From: Dipteris shenzhenensis
Taxonomy: Eukaryota; Polypodiophyta; Polypodiopsida; Gleicheniales
NCBI GenBank assembly: GCA_047967505.1
Contig: CM106539.1
Strand: one strand, 5' to 3'
Length of the DNA stretch: 64,000 bases
This document shows, piece after piece, positions 32,822 through 43,605 of the stretch; the stretch's first letter is position 1, and the number at the start of each line of letters is the position of its first letter. The notes beneath the pieces were generated by a model. The model did no database searches. It was not told the origin of the DNA and saw only the letters and a list, made by a program, of their open reading frames with translations. Position numbers and translations under genes: made by a program.

Positions 32822-33338
32822 CTGCCCCTCCAATGGCTGGAGGTTCTCTACTGTCCAAAAGTTGGTTTATCCACTTCGGGAATGGCCATTGCCATTGTGG
32901 TTCTGTAGGCTCTTCTTCATCTTGTTTATCTTGAATCCTCCCAAGCACCGTTGGGGGAGTTCGGTCTGCTGTTGATGGTGGTACTGGATGGATATCGTGG
33001 TCTTGGTTGTCTGGGAAGGAAGCATCCTCCTCCAATTGATGTGGCTATTCTAAGAAGACCACATCATGACTTACAATTACCTTCTTAGTAACAGGGTTAT
33101 AGAGACAGTAACCCTTCGCCTCTTCACACTGTAGCCCAAGAAAATACACTTCCGGCTTTTCGGTTCCCATTTGGTCCTGTTAGCATCAGGGACATGCACA
33201 AAACAGTCACATCCAAAAACTCTAAAATGTGCAGCTGAAGGTTTCTTACCAGAAAAAGGCCTGCAATGGAGTCATCCCATTCACAACCTTCGTGTAGCTA
33301 CGATTCAGAATGTAAACTACTGTGTTACATGCTTTAGC

Positions 33339-34169
33339 CTAGAAAGTCTTTGGCAAATCTTTCCCTTTCATCATACTCCGGCCCATTTCGCAAATGATGC
33401 GCATCTTGCGCTTTACTACTCCATTTTGCTGTGATGTATGTGGCAGGGGTTTTTGCCTCTTGATCCCATGACTTTTGCAGTAACTTTCAAATTCAATTGA
33501 TGTGAACTCTCCACCTCTGTCTGATTTCAATTTCTTCACCTTCCTCCCTAATTCTTTCTCGACCATTACATGCCATTCCTTGAACCTACTAAAAGCCTCG
33601 TCTTTAGTCTTTTGGAAGTATATCCATATCCTTCTATCGTAGTCGTCGATCAGCATCATGAAGTAGTAGGAACCACCCAAAGCTTCCGTCTCCATCTTTC
33701 TGCAGAGGTCCGTGTGAAGGAGCTCTAGAGAAGCCTTTGCCCTGCTAGCCTCTTTAGGAAAGGGATGCCGATGCTGCTTGCCCATCATGCAAGCTTCACA
33801 TACATCGAGCAGATCTGAAATTTCTGGTAGGTCTGCAATCATTCCACTTTTATGCATCTCCTTCAAAGAACTAAGGTTTAGATGACCAAACCTCTCATGC
33901 CACAGCTTAGTGTTCTTCACATCAGCTCGAGCACTGAAAGATAAGAGTTCATAGATGTTGTTGCACCGTGTACCTTTACCAATGACCTTTCCTTGAATAT
34001 CCAGGATCTGTGCACCATTCTTATCGAATTGAACTTTGAGGTCCCGATCCATGATTGCAGAAACAGACAACAAGTTCCTCTTGATATTTGGCACATAGAG
34101 AACATTGGACAATTGTTTTACAACTCCATCGAACTTGAGAGCAATCGTACCTTTTCCTTTGCTAGACAT
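33339..34169 (-). pseudogene. inverted copy of family A integrase
   Basis: An open frame of 276 codons from VVKQLSNVLYVPNIKRNLLS through LWHERFGHLNLSSLKEMHKS, VCEACMMGKQHR, MMLIDDYDRRIWIYFQKT, KSDRGGEFTS and HTSQQNGVVKRK to KGKDLPKTF. The catalytic Glu position after QQNGV is replaced (VKRK instead of AER-type). The integrase C-terminus continues in other frames to the linker at 32793-33035 (PPTVLGRIQDKQDEEEPTEP). Confidence 0.9.
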
Positions 34170-34339
34170 TTTGCATCATTGCCGACTGCTACGAGGATGT
34201 CATTCCCTACCGGCTGTAGAGAGGTATACCAATCCTTCCGACTGGTCATGTGGTGCGATGCACCGCTGTCAATGATCCAAGGTTCATCCGCAGGTACATG
34301 AATTGCCTCCATGCAAATCTCCTCAATTGCTACAAACAA
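34118..34339 (-). pseudogene. inverted copy of family A aspartic protease
   Basis: Reads DEPWIIDSGASHHMTSRKDW, the aspartic protease active-site motif (DSGA) of copia elements with the usual HHMT follow-up, then VGNDILVAVGNDAKCLA. It would process Gag-Pol. The frame overlaps the start of the integrase frame at 34169 with a shift. Confidence 0.85.
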
Positions 34340-34423
34340 CTCTACTGGTGCTACTTGCGTGCTCTTGCTGGACTCTTTCTTTACTCCGTTCTTCTCATCT
34401 GCAATCTTCTTTCGGCACTCATT

Positions 34424-35185
34424 CTACTTGTGCCCTGCCTTGTTGCAATAGACCCACTTGATCTTCTTCTTTATCTTTTTATCATCAGAAGAAGATGGGT
34501 TACCAGAGTCCTTACCCTTACCCTTCTTTGATCTAGTGTAGAAAGCCGAATCTTCTCCAGTCCTTATCTTTTGACGCATCTCCTCCTCCAGAAGCATCGT
34601 GCTGAAATCCTCAAAGTTGAGGGGTGGATTTCGGTTCTGTGTATTCAACGCCATAACAAGACCATCGTACTTTGGTGGGAGAATCCGTATACACCTTTGC
34701 GCTAGATTCTCGCTGGTGATGGTGATGCCAATCGCAATCATTTGATCGCACAGATTCTTCACCCTGGTGGTGAACTTCTTTGCCACTTTAGACTCAGAGC
34801 ATTTCTCATTCGCAAGTTGAGTCTCCAGATTCTAAATCTGCATCTGATTCGTGGTCTCATACTGATTTTTCAAGACCGTCCATTCCTCCTCCACTATGGT
34901 GACATGTTGAATTAACACCATGATGGAATCACTTACACTGCAGACAATAGAACACAGCGCATCTGCATTTCTTCTTATCCACGTGAGAATCTCATCCGCA
35001 GTTGGTACTATCTGTTGTCCTGCATTGGCTGGATCTGGCCTCACGTCCACCCCAGTAGTAGTGTCCCGAAGCTCATATGTGCTTAGGATGGTCTTCATCT
35101 TGAATTTCCAGAGTGGATAGTTAGAGCCGTCCAACTTTCTGCTTTCACCGAACGGTGGGATTTGCAGTCTTGCGGGCTGGGCCAT
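34424..35185 (-). pseudogene. inverted copy of family A gag
   Basis: Starts MAQPARLQIPPFGESRKLDG, runs to a stop near 34832, then continues from 34786 with KNLCDQMIAIGITITSEN, RILPPKYDGLVMALNTQN and a basic tail. The tail ends at a damaged zinc knuckle, KWVYCNKAGHK, a stop, then NEC (one Cys of CCHC missing). This is the most complete gag of family A here and shows what A1 has lost. Confidence 0.85.
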
Positions 35186-35290
35186 CTCTCACAATCTGCT
35201 CGCAAATAGAAACACACTACCAAATCTTCTTCCTAGAGTCCAGGCTCTGATACCATGTAAGAAAATAATACAATGTCTGTGCTCAACAGC

Positions 35291-35957
35291 TAGGAGCAAA
35301 GAAGGGCGCATGAACACTTGGTCAACTATGCTTTGATGATAGAGTTGATTCGTGTTGATGAACCCAAGTGTCTTGAAGAGACACAGGGTGATGATAGGTG
35401 GATGGAGGCCATGCAGTCAGAGTATGGCTCCATAATGAAGAACAACACTTGGGACCTTGTGGATCGTCCACCAAAACGCAAGGTAATTGGCACCAAGTGG
35501 GTGTACAAGACCAAGTACAAGTCCGACGGCACGTTGGATGAGTACAAGGCTCGGCTCATGGCAAAAGGATTTGCACAGGTACATGGTTTTGATTATCAGG
35601 ATACTTTTGCTCCCACAGCTCGACTAACCACAATTCGTAGTGTTTTGGCTTTAGCAGCCGAGGGAAGTTGGCCCATGTTTCAGATGGATGTAAAATCTGC
35701 CTTTCTAAATGGATATCTCAAGGAGGAGGTATACGTGGAACAACCACTAGGTTTTGTGATCCCCATTTCAAAAGGTAAAGTCTATAAGCTGAAGAAGGCA
35801 CTTTACGGGCTGAAACAGGCCCCACGAGCGTGGTTCCAGTGGATTGATGCCTACTTTCTACAAAATGGGTTCAGGAGGAGCCCATCTGATGCAAATTTGT
35901 ATATCTTCAGAGAAGGAGGCAAGTATATGATCATGGTCCTTTATGTGGACGACCTTG
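35291..35957 (+). pseudogene. A2 reverse transcriptase, 5' part
   Basis: Open from 35318 without stops: DDRWMEAMQSEYGSIMKNNT, KVIGTKWVYKTKYKSDGTLD, RLMAKGFAQVHGFDYQDTF, FQMDVKSAFLNGYLKEEVYV, KLKKALYGLKQAPRAWFQW and IMVLYVDDLV. Element B is inserted straight after the catalytic YVDD-LV codons, at CCTTG. The remaining part is at 41499-42412. The domain up to this point is undamaged and better kept than in A1. Confidence 0.9.
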
Positions 35958-36308
35958 TGTTGAGATATTGAGCTCCACTCGTGATATGCCAAGGTGACCG
36001 TTGTGCATTTATGTCACCGACTTGTTAGCTGCAAATGCGGTTGGTACACCGACCATGAATAATAGCTATATGATAGCTATCCTTATGTACTCTAGTTCGT
36101 GGCTCAATTAGTATGCCACCTTAGTTAGCTGAGTTTGGTTGAGACCCACATATAGGGTTCTTCTATTTCTTTGTACTAGAGTTCTTTTGGCTTTCACAAC
36201 TAAGAAGAGGAAAACTGTTTTTCAGCCTCCACCCTTGTGTGTATTCCCCATTGTGTATGTGAGAAAGTCACAAGTGAGCTTCCTTCCTGATCTCCCACTA
36301 TCTTCACA
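35958..36308 (+). repeat. B 5' LTR
   Basis: TGTTGAGATATTGAGCTCC to CACTATCTTCACA, 351 bp. Confidence 0.95.
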
Positions 36309-36321
36309 TGGTATCAAAGCC
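36309..36321 (+). promoter_or_regulatory. B primer-binding site
   Basis: TGGTATCAAAGCC directly after the LTR, initiator tRNA-Met type with one change. Confidence 0.9.
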
Positions 36322-36833
36322 TGGTTTGTGGAAAGGAGCTCAAGAAAGCAAACCAAGTTCGCAGTGTCCTGATAAGAGGACCAGTGTTGCTTTCCTTTTT
36401 TGAGTTTGGGAGCAAATCTCTGCAGGTAGCATAGCCAGAAAGTGCAAGAGTGCATTGTCTCAGATTGAGATGCCCTTCGCGGTGTGGCGAGAGGGCAATA
36501 TATGCTGTGGCGACTTTATTTTTCTAATTCGAGGCCATTTTGGGGCCCATTTTGGTGGCAGAAGATTTCTGTAGGCACTGAGAAAAAGGCCCTGTTTTTG
36601 CTATGCGACCACTGGTCTACAGGTCGGTGAAAAGTTGCCGCAAAAATTGCATCGTATGCCTATGCACAGAGATATTGGGAGTTACAGAATCATCCTTATT
36701 GCCTGTTGATGCAAAATCGTCACTAGGAAGTGACTGTGTGGTCAAATACCACTTTCGTCAGTTTTGTAGATTTACCCATGTGAGGCAGAAGCTGTGTTTT
36801 TTGTAGTGACAGAATATTTTGCAGTGTTATGTA

Positions 36834-37713
36834 ATGGCATCTAATTCTCTTTCACAGATTGTCACTGAAAAGCTTGACAAGAACAACTTCCAAGCATGGA
36901 AGTTTAGAATGATGAATTTCCTTATGAAAAGGCTATTGGGAGTTCATTACAGGAAATGAAGAAGAACCAGTTCTTCCTAATGTTCCCAATCAACAAGAAA
37001 TGCAGGCATTTTAAGGATGGCATGAGAGAGCCAGAAAAGTTATGTACTGGCTGTTTATCAGTATTTCGAATTCTATGATTGTGCATATTCTGGATGCAAG
37101 TACGCCAAAGGAGGCATGGGATACTTTGGCAAAAATGTACAGCACAAATACCCAAGCCAGGAAAATGCAGCTCAAGCAGGAGTTGCACAATGTGCAAAGA
37201 GAAAATATGAGCATCAATGACTACCACATGAAGGTGAAGAAAATTGCAGATGCACTTGCTTCCATTGGGTCGCTAGTGGAAGATGATGATCTAGTTTCTG
37301 TGACCTTGAATGGTCTAGGAAAGGATTATGCACAGTTTCGGACATCCATTGCCATCCATGAAAAATTTCCTGATTTTGAGGAGTTGTTTTCTCTTCTAAT
37401 TTCTGAAGAGCAGAGAAATGGTGGTGCATCTTCTTCAGGAGGAACTTCAAAAGAAACTGTCTTCTACTCAAATGCTGGAAGAGGTAGAGGAGGCCGATCT
37501 GGAGGCCGTGGTAGAAATCAGAATATGCAACAAACTCAAGAAAACCAGTCCTTTGGAGGAGGACGTGGTAACTCTAGAGCCAGGGGGAGCCAAAGAGGTC
37601 ATGGTGGATGGCAGAGAGGCCAAAATGCAAACAGCAATGTTGAATGCTACTATTGTGGTAAAATGGGTCATATGGCTAAAGACTGTGCTACAAAAAGCAG
37701 AATGACATTATGA
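36834..37713 (+). pseudogene. B gag, one frameshift
   Basis: Starts MASNSLSQIVTEKLDKNNFQ and AWKFRMMNFLMK, then shifts frame near 36935 (a stop follows). Another stop at about 37011-37013 precedes a clean frame from 37042: ILDASTPKEAWDTLAKMYST, YHMKVKKIADALASIGSLVE, a Gly/Arg-rich segment (GRGRGGRSGGRGR) and a perfect CCHC knuckle, CYYCGKMGHMAKDC, near 37650. It matches copia gag (UBN2-type) with an RNA-binding tail. Confidence 0.9.
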
Positions 37714-37784
37714 ATGGAAAATTGCAGCAAGGCAATTATGCATCTTCTAGTAGATAGGGTGATGACAGAAATGAGCATCTATTT

Positions 37785-38200
37785 ATGGTGCAGCACATGA
37801 CCAATTCTGTGACAAGTGCAGAAGAACGAAATGATGTGTGGTATGTTGACTTAGGTGCGTCAAACCACATGACAGGTCATGCAGAATGGATGCAGGATGT
37901 AAGGAAAATGGAAAAACTAGGATTTGTGGAGACTGGTGATGATATTGCACATCCTATTGTGCAGATTGGTAAAATTCCTTTGTCTATGTAGGATGGGAAA
38001 AAGAAATACGTGCCTGATGTATTTCATGTCCCGAATGTCACCAAGAACCTGGTTTCTGTTGGTCAAATGGTTGAGTAGGGCTTGCAGGTCAGATTTAATC
38101 CTCATGGATGCTTTGTTGAGGATATGAAAAATAATGGTCGCTTGATAGCAAAAGGAAAGAAGAAGGGCAGGATGTTTGCATTGGATGTGGACATGCTTGA
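37785..38200 (+). pseudogene. B aspartic protease region
   Basis: Reads NDVWYVDLGASNHMTGHAEW; the catalytic DSGA is DLGA, a Ser-to-Leu change. Stops at 37989-37991 and 38076-38078 interrupt the following FHVPNVTKNLVSVGQMVE block, which links protease to the integrase zinc region. Confidence 0.85.
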
Positions 38201-38203
38201 GCA

Positions 38204-39192
38204 ATGTTTGCACATGGGATCGGTGTTGTTGTAGATATTAATATCTGGCATAAACGCATTGGTCATGTTAATGTACAGCGACTTAAATCAATGCAGGCCC
38301 AAAATATTGTTGCAGGATTGCCTAAATTCAAGGTTGTAGAAATGCATAAGGTATGTGAAGCCTGTCAATTTGGAAAACAGGCAAGGAAACTATTTACTAG
38401 GCATGTTTAAGAGAGTAAGAAGCCATTGGAATTAATCCACTCTGATGTGTGGACTACTAAAGTTGCATCTATTGGAGGCTATCATTATTTTGTCACTTTT
38501 ATTGATGACTACAACAGAAAAGTTTGGGTGCATTTTATGAAAAAGAAAAGTGAAGTGTTTGGGCATTTCGAGGGCATTTCAAAGCTTCTAAAGCTATGGT
38601 TGAAAAAGAAACAGGCCTGCAAATAAAATGCCTAAGGTTAGATGGAGGGGGAGAGTACCTCTCAAATGAGTTTGCAAAGTTCCTGCAGGAGCATGGCATA
38701 AAGCAGCAATATTCATGCAGTCATACCCCACAGCAAAATGGACTTGCAGAAAGGAAAAACAGGCATATTGGAGAGGTATCTCAGGCCATGCTAAATGAAA
38801 AAGACCTACCGGATTATTATTGGGTTGATGCAGTTGCTACAGCAGTTTACATAATGAACAGGACTCCCACTGCAGCAATACATGGCATGATGCCAGAGGA
38901 GATGTATACTGATAGGAAACCAGATATTTCTCATTTGAAAATTTTTGGTTGTATTGCCTATGTTCATGTGCCAAATGAGTTGAGGTCCAAGTTGGATCCA
39001 AAAGCTGAAAAGTGCATCTTTATTGGTTATTCTCTGCAGCAAAAAGGGTATAGATGCTATAATCCTTCTACTCGTAAGTTTACAGTGAGCAGAGATGTTG
39101 TTTTTTATGAGATGAGTAGCTGGTATAAACCAGTAAATGTGATGATTGATGTAGATGCACAAAATGGCAATGCTGCACAGAATTTGCAGTAG
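38204..39192 (+). pseudogene. B integrase
   Basis: Zinc region IWHKRIGHVNVQRLKSMQAQ and VCEACQFGKQ; core IHSDVWTTKVAS, FVTFIDDYNRKVWVHFMKKK, then a frameshift near 38590 into KCLRLDGGGEYLSNEFAKFL, HTPQQNGLAERKN. D-D-E are present but the second reads LDGGGEY (normally TDNGGEY). The C-terminus ends with IFGCIAYVHVP and CIFIGYSLQQKGYRCYNP. Confidence 0.9.
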
Positions 39193-39626
39193 CAATCACA
39201 AAATGTTAGTGGACCTACAGTGTCCTCTAGCAGTGGTTCACATACTTTGCCATGGACAGGCACATTGAGATCAAGAGAATCTCCTCAAAGCATGCAGATA
39301 GTGGTATGCAGGTATCAGGAAAAGGAAAAGAGAAGGTAGTTCAGCCCATGTTTGATGTGAATGCAGGTCACTCTTATGTGGATGGTGAATCCAGTGGCTC
39401 AGAACAGAGCATTGATGATGAGTTGGGTATTCCTTCTGTTGTTACACCTGGAGTAAGGAAGACCAGGGATGTTTTGAGAGCACCTGGTAGTGAGCCTATT
39501 TTGCGCAAGTCTACCAGAGTCAAGTATCCTATGTATAGGCTGAAATATGATGGATTTATAGACATTCACTATGCCTATATGGTCAAAGTGATATAGGAAC
39601 CAGAACCCACTTCTTTTGAGCAAGCC

Positions 39627-40256
39627 ATGGGAAAAGAAAAATGGGAGAAAGCCATGGATGAAGAAATGGATGCCTTGGAAGCAAATGCTACATGGGAATT
39701 GGTGCCTTTGCCTAAAGACAAGAATGCAATTGGCTGTAAGTGGGTTTATAAGGTCAAGCACAATACACATGGTTCTGTGAATAGATACAAGGCAAGATTA
39801 GTTGTCAAGGGGTATGCACAAGCATATGGCATTGATTATGAAGAAACATTCAGTCCGATTGCAAGGATGGCAGCTGTAAGAGCAGTCATTGCTATGGCTA
39901 CATCAAAGGGATGGTCTTTACATCAGATGGATGTAAAGAATGCCTTCTTGCATGGTGATTTGCAAGAAGAGGTCTTTATGGAGCAACCACCAGGTTATGT
40001 TCATACTATTCATCCTGAGTTTGTTTGCAAGTTGAAGAAAGCCTTGTATGGCTTGAAGCAAGCACCTAGAGCATGGTCTGATAAGATAGGACAGTATCTT
40101 GTCACTATTGGCTTTCAGATTTCCAAGGCAGATTTCTCACTTTATAAGAGAAAAATAGAGAAAGGTATTATGCTTCTTGTCATTTATGTTGATGATTTGA
40201 TCATCACAGGTGATAGTGATGAAGATATTCTTCATGTGAAAATGCTATTGAAGTAG
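39627..40256 (+). pseudogene. B reverse transcriptase
   Basis: 209 open codons: AMDEEMDALEANATWELVPL, GCKWVYKVKHN, RYKARLVVKGYAQAYGIDYE, LHQMDVKNAFLHGDLQEEVF, KLKKALYGLKQAPRAW and the intact catalytic box VIYVDDLIITG. A stop at 40254-40256 separates it from the connection domain. It lacks the upstream pol linkage in frame because of stops near 39190 and 39594. Confidence 0.95.
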
Positions 40257-40265
40257 AAGTTTGAG

Positions 40266-41130
40266 ATGAAGGATTTGGGAGAGCTGCATTATTTCTTGGG
40301 CATTGAGGTGATTAGATCACCAAGTGGGATACGACTCATGCAGAGGCAGTATGGATTGGACATGCTATCCAAATATGGGATGACATGCTCTAAGCCTATT
40401 TCAGTTCCTTTTGAGCAGAATGTGAAGCTGAGTGCAAATGCAGGTGAGCTTCTGGAAGACCCTACTATGTACAGGCGCATAGTAGGAAGTTTGATTTATA
40501 TGACTACTATCAGGCCAGATTTCAGCTATGCTGTTGGATTGGTAAGTCAGTTTATGCACGCTTCAAGGAAACCGCATTTGGATGCGGCTAGACGCATACT
40601 GAGGTATGTGAAGTCCACATTGCAGTATGGACTATTTTATGAGGCTGGGATTAAGATACAATTGCATGGATACACTGATGCTGATTGGACTGGTAGTATT
40701 TCTGATAGACGATCTAGTAGTGGATATGCGTTCTCTTTTGGGAGTGCTGCAGTCACTTGGAGCAGCAAGAAATAGCCTACAGTTTCCTTGTCGAGCACAG
40801 AGGCTGAGTACAGGGGTGTAACAATGGCTGCATGTGAGGTAGCTTGGTTGCATAAGCTACTCTATAGATATGCATCAGTCTATAGATGGGTGAGTTGTCA
40901 TTTATTGTGACAACATGAGTAGTATACACTTGCAAATAACCCAGTATATCATGCTAGAACAAAGCACATTGAGGTACATTATCACTATGTGCAGGAGAAG
41001 GTTTTACTAGGTCTTATTGATCTAGTTTATGTCAGCACAGAGGATCAGGTAGCTGACATATTCACAAAGGCATTGGGCACAGAGAAGCTGCGCAAGTTCA
41101 GAGACCTACTTGGTGTGCAGGAATTGGGAT
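40266..41130 (+). pseudogene. B connection and RNase H
   Basis: MKDLGELHYFLGIEVIRSPS, YRRIVGSLIYMTTIRPDFSY, then RNase H GYTDADWTGSISDRRSSSGY, a stop at 40773-40775, VSLSSTEAEYRGVTMAACEV in the same reading, a damaged stretch near 40860-40930, then DLVYVSTEDQVADIFTKALG. Catalytic Asp and the SSTEAEY Glu are kept. Damage is by stops and a small indel. Confidence 0.9.
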
Positions 41131-41146
41131 TGAGCTCAAGGGGGAG

Positions 41147-41498
41147 TGTTGAGATATCAAGCTCCACTTGTGATATGCCAAGGTGACCATTGTGCATTTA
41201 TGTCACCGACTTGTTAGCTACAGATGCAGTTGGTACACCACCCATGAATAATAGCTATATGACACCTATCCTTATGTACTCTAGTTTGTGGCTTAGTTAG
41301 TATGCCACCTTAGTTAGCTAAGTTTGGTTGAGACCCACATATAGGGTTCTTCTATTTCTTTGTACTAGAGTTCTTTTGGCTTTCACAACTAAGAAGAGGA
41401 AAATTGTTTTTCAGCCTCCACCCTTGTGTGTATTCCCCCATTGTGTATGTGAGAAAGTTGCAAGTGAGCTTCCTTCCTTCTCTCCCACTATCTTCACA
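41147..41498 (+). repeat. B 3' LTR
   Basis: Preceded by polypurine tract CTCAAGGGGGAG (41135-41146). TGTTGAGATATCAAGCTCC to ATCTTCACA, 352 bp. Confidence 0.95.
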
Positions 41499-42412
41499 CC
41501 TTGTCATAACAAGGAACCATGAAGAGAAGATCTCGCAGATAAAGCATTTGCTAGGAAGAGAGTTTGAAATGACAGACCTCGGACTGATGCATTTCTATTT
41601 GGGGATTGGAGTTTGGCAAGAGCTGAAATAGATCTTCATTTCACAGCTGAAGTATGCTGGAGAGATACTAAAGGCATTTGGCATGGCTGAGTGCAAGATA
41701 GTTGACACCCCTATGGAGGTTCATGTGAAGCTCTCAAACGAGGATTCATCACCACTGGTGGACGAAGTGAAGTATAGAAGGATTGTGGGTAGTTTGATTT
41801 ACTTGTGCAACACACAGTCGGACATCAGCTTTGCGACTAGTGTACTAAGCAGGTTCTCCAATAAGCCTAGGGAGAACCATTGGAGGGCAGGGATGCGGGT
41901 GCTAAAATACATCAAAGGCACACTTGATTATGGCATCACCTATACCAAGGGCAATATGACTCAAATTGGGCAAGAGACGTGGACAGTAGGAGATCAGTGA
42001 TAGGTTACTATTTCTCACTTGGATCTAGAGTTGTGTCATGGGTCAGTACGAAACAACCTACAGTTGCTCTTTCTTCTACCGAGGCTAAGTACAAATCAGC
42101 ATGCTTTGCTTTTTGCGAGGCAGTGCAGTTGAGGAGGACTTAGGGGACATGGGTGTAGTGCAGAACAAGCCTACACAGTTATCATGTGACAATTAGAGTT
42201 GCATGGCGATTGCAAAGAACCGTGTGTTCCACGCTCGCACAAAACACATTGAGATTCAATATCACTTTGTACACAAGCTCATCATGGATGGAGAGGTTGA
42301 CTTGGTGTACTGTCCGACTATAGAGAATGCTTCGGACATCTTCACGAAGGCTCTTGGAAGAGACTTGCTGGAGAGGCATCTTCATCAACTTGGCATTGGA
42401 CCGAAAAAGTAA
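41499..42412 (+). pseudogene. A2 reverse transcriptase end and RNase H (continues 35957)
   Basis: Resumes at CCTTGTCATAACAAGGAACC, exactly where A2 was cut: HEEKISQIKHLLGREFEMTD, LGLMHFYLGIG, then YRRIVGSLIYLCNTQSDISF and MRVLKYIKGTLDYGITYTKG. A small deletion near 41958 breaks the RNase H frame; the SSTEAKY block (42075) and FTKALGRDLLERHLHQLGIG end are present in other frames. A stop replaces a codon near 42194. Confidence 0.85.
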
Positions 42413-42442
42413 GTTCACTTGCAGGTGGACATTGAGGGGGGG

Positions 42443-43129
42443 TGTTAGATATCAATGCTCCACTCTCATGTAACTATGCGGCTAACTCTACTTGTAAGCC
42501 CCCCACATGAGGAGAAGGCATTTAAGTAGCTTGGTTATCTGGTAGGTTCTCGTTTGGACACCAGATGGGGGCCATGTGTGGCTTGATGGCTAGACGGAGT
42601 TGGCACACCCCAACTAGGCTACATGCAAGTGTGGGAAGGCATCCCATGACTGACTGCATTGAGGGTAGACGGAGCATTTCCTGGGGCAGCCCACTCTCGG
42701 GTTGCGGGACCCGTTTGGAGTCCCAGATGATCTGGAATGGCTGTGGGCATGGAATGGAGACTGTAGGTTAGTTGATCTATTTTGCACACAGGTTCTAATG
42801 TGTGGTCGGTGGCCTATTTCACTGACCCCCAATCGGCTGTTTCGGTGGCCCGACCCCCAATCGGCCATTTTGGACGGACTAGGTCGGTCACCCAATTGGG
42901 TCTAACCAACTATGACTAGTGGCTATATAAGAGCAAGCCCGTGAAGCCCATTTCATCACTGGCTACAGCAACCCTGATTCCTTAGCATCCAACCTCCGTC
43001 CTCTATAGTTTCTAGCATGCCATCGAAGCTTCTTTCACAGGAGTACATGGTTGGGAGGCAGCGCCATCTATTGTATCAGTTCTACAGTAATCAAATTTTT
43101 TATTTTAGATGTTGTATTGTTTTCTTACA
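42443..43129 (+). repeat. A2 3' LTR
   Basis: Polypurine tract TTGAGGGGGGG just before; TGTTAGATATCAATGCTCC to TTTTCTTACA, 687 bp. It shares the A2-specific middle segment (near 42718-42800) with the LTR at 30799. Confidence 0.9.
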
Positions 43130-43605
43130 CTGCTAACTAGGCTACATGCAAGTGCAGGAAGGCATCCCATGACTGACCACACTGAGGGTAGATGGAGCAT
43201 TTCCTGGGGTAGCGCACTCTTGGGTTATGGGGCCCTTTGGAGCCACGGTTCTATCGTGTGGTTGGTGGCCTATTTCCTCCAGTTGGCCATTTTGGCTCAA
43301 CTAGGTTGGTCTCCCAATTGAGTCTAACCGACTATGATTGGTGGCTATATAAGAGCAAGCCCGTGAAGCCCATTTCATCATTGGCTACAGCAACCCTGAT
43401 TCCTTAGCATCCAGCCTCTGTCCTCTACTGTTTCCAACACACCATCAAAGCTTCTCACATAGGAGCGCACAGCTGGGAGACAGTGCCATCTATTGTATCA
43501 ATTTTATAGTAATCAAATTTTTGATTCTCCATACTATCTACTTTTCTCTCTTGCATACGAGATCCTGTTATCTATTGAGCACATATGCTGTATTGTTTTC
43601 TTACA
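43130..43605 (+). repeat. A1 3' LTR, second part
   Basis: CTGCTAACTAGGCTACATGC continues the A1 LTR from the point lost at 30798 and ends TTTTCTTACA. TATA box GGCTATATAAGAG at about 43343. A1-specific words match the LTR at 26428, not the A2 LTRs. Confidence 0.9.

Larger units (their letters stand above)
32822..35290 (-). mobile_element. inverted 2.5-kb segment of family A (LTR end, PBS, gag, protease, integrase, linker)
   Basis: Read on the minus strand it starts in the last bases of an LTR (TGAGCACAGACATTG, then TTTTCTTACA and TGGTATCAGAGCCTGG) at 35290-35240. It then runs through gag, protease and integrase to the acidic linker ending near 32822. Plus-strand sequence at 35291 takes up the linker again about 30 bp further on in element order (GGAGCAAAGAAGGGCGCATG matches 28968). 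The two edges are therefore inversion breakpoints. Confidence 0.85.
35958..41498 (+). mobile_element. Ty1/copia family B element, structurally complete, coding-dead
   Basis: Length 5541 bp with LTRs 35958-36308 and 41147-41498, flanked by a perfect 5-bp duplication CCTTG (35953-35957 and 41499-41503). By eye the LTRs differ at about 20 positions plus one 1-base indel, roughly 94% identity. Order is LTR, primer-binding site, gag, protease, integrase, RT, RNase H, polypurine tract, LTR, which defines Ty1/copia. Frameshifts and stops occur in gag, between protease and integrase, in integrase and in RNase H. Confidence 0.95.
30799..43129 (+). mobile_element. Ty1/copia family A element A2, inserted in the A1 3' LTR and rearranged
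   Basis: Flanked by CTGCC (30794-30798) and CTGCT (43130-43134), after which A1 LTR sequence AACTAGGCTACATGCAAGT resumes. The 5' LTR is 30799-31491 and the 3' LTR 42443-43129. Inside, in order: gag start, part of another LTR, primer-binding site, gag start again, a 2.5-kb inverted segment running from linker back to LTR end, then plus-strand reverse transcriptase. The reverse transcriptase is split by element B and followed by RNase H. This cannot be produced by one insertion, so recombination with another family A copy is needed. Confidence 0.85.
26428..43605 (+). mobile_element. Ty1/copia family A element A1, outermost of the nested stack
   Basis: Bounded by a 5-bp duplication, ATAAG (26423-26427) and ATTAG (43606-43610), differing at one base; uninterrupted units read GATTTAGATATTAGAACA at this site. 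The 5' LTR is 26428-27084. The internal region is 27085-30611. The 3' LTR is split by A2 into 30612-30798 and 43130-43605. Both LTR halves share features absent from A2 LTRs: they lack a segment of about 60 bp after TTTGGAG and read CTCCCAATTGAGTC instead of CACCCAATTGGGTC. The internal region has lost the protease and gag 3' end by deletion and carries many stops. Confidence 0.9.

Noticed and set aside
32749-33434. Plus-strand frames at 32749-32934 and 33171-33434
   Set aside because: Antisense of the inverted family A integrase and linker.
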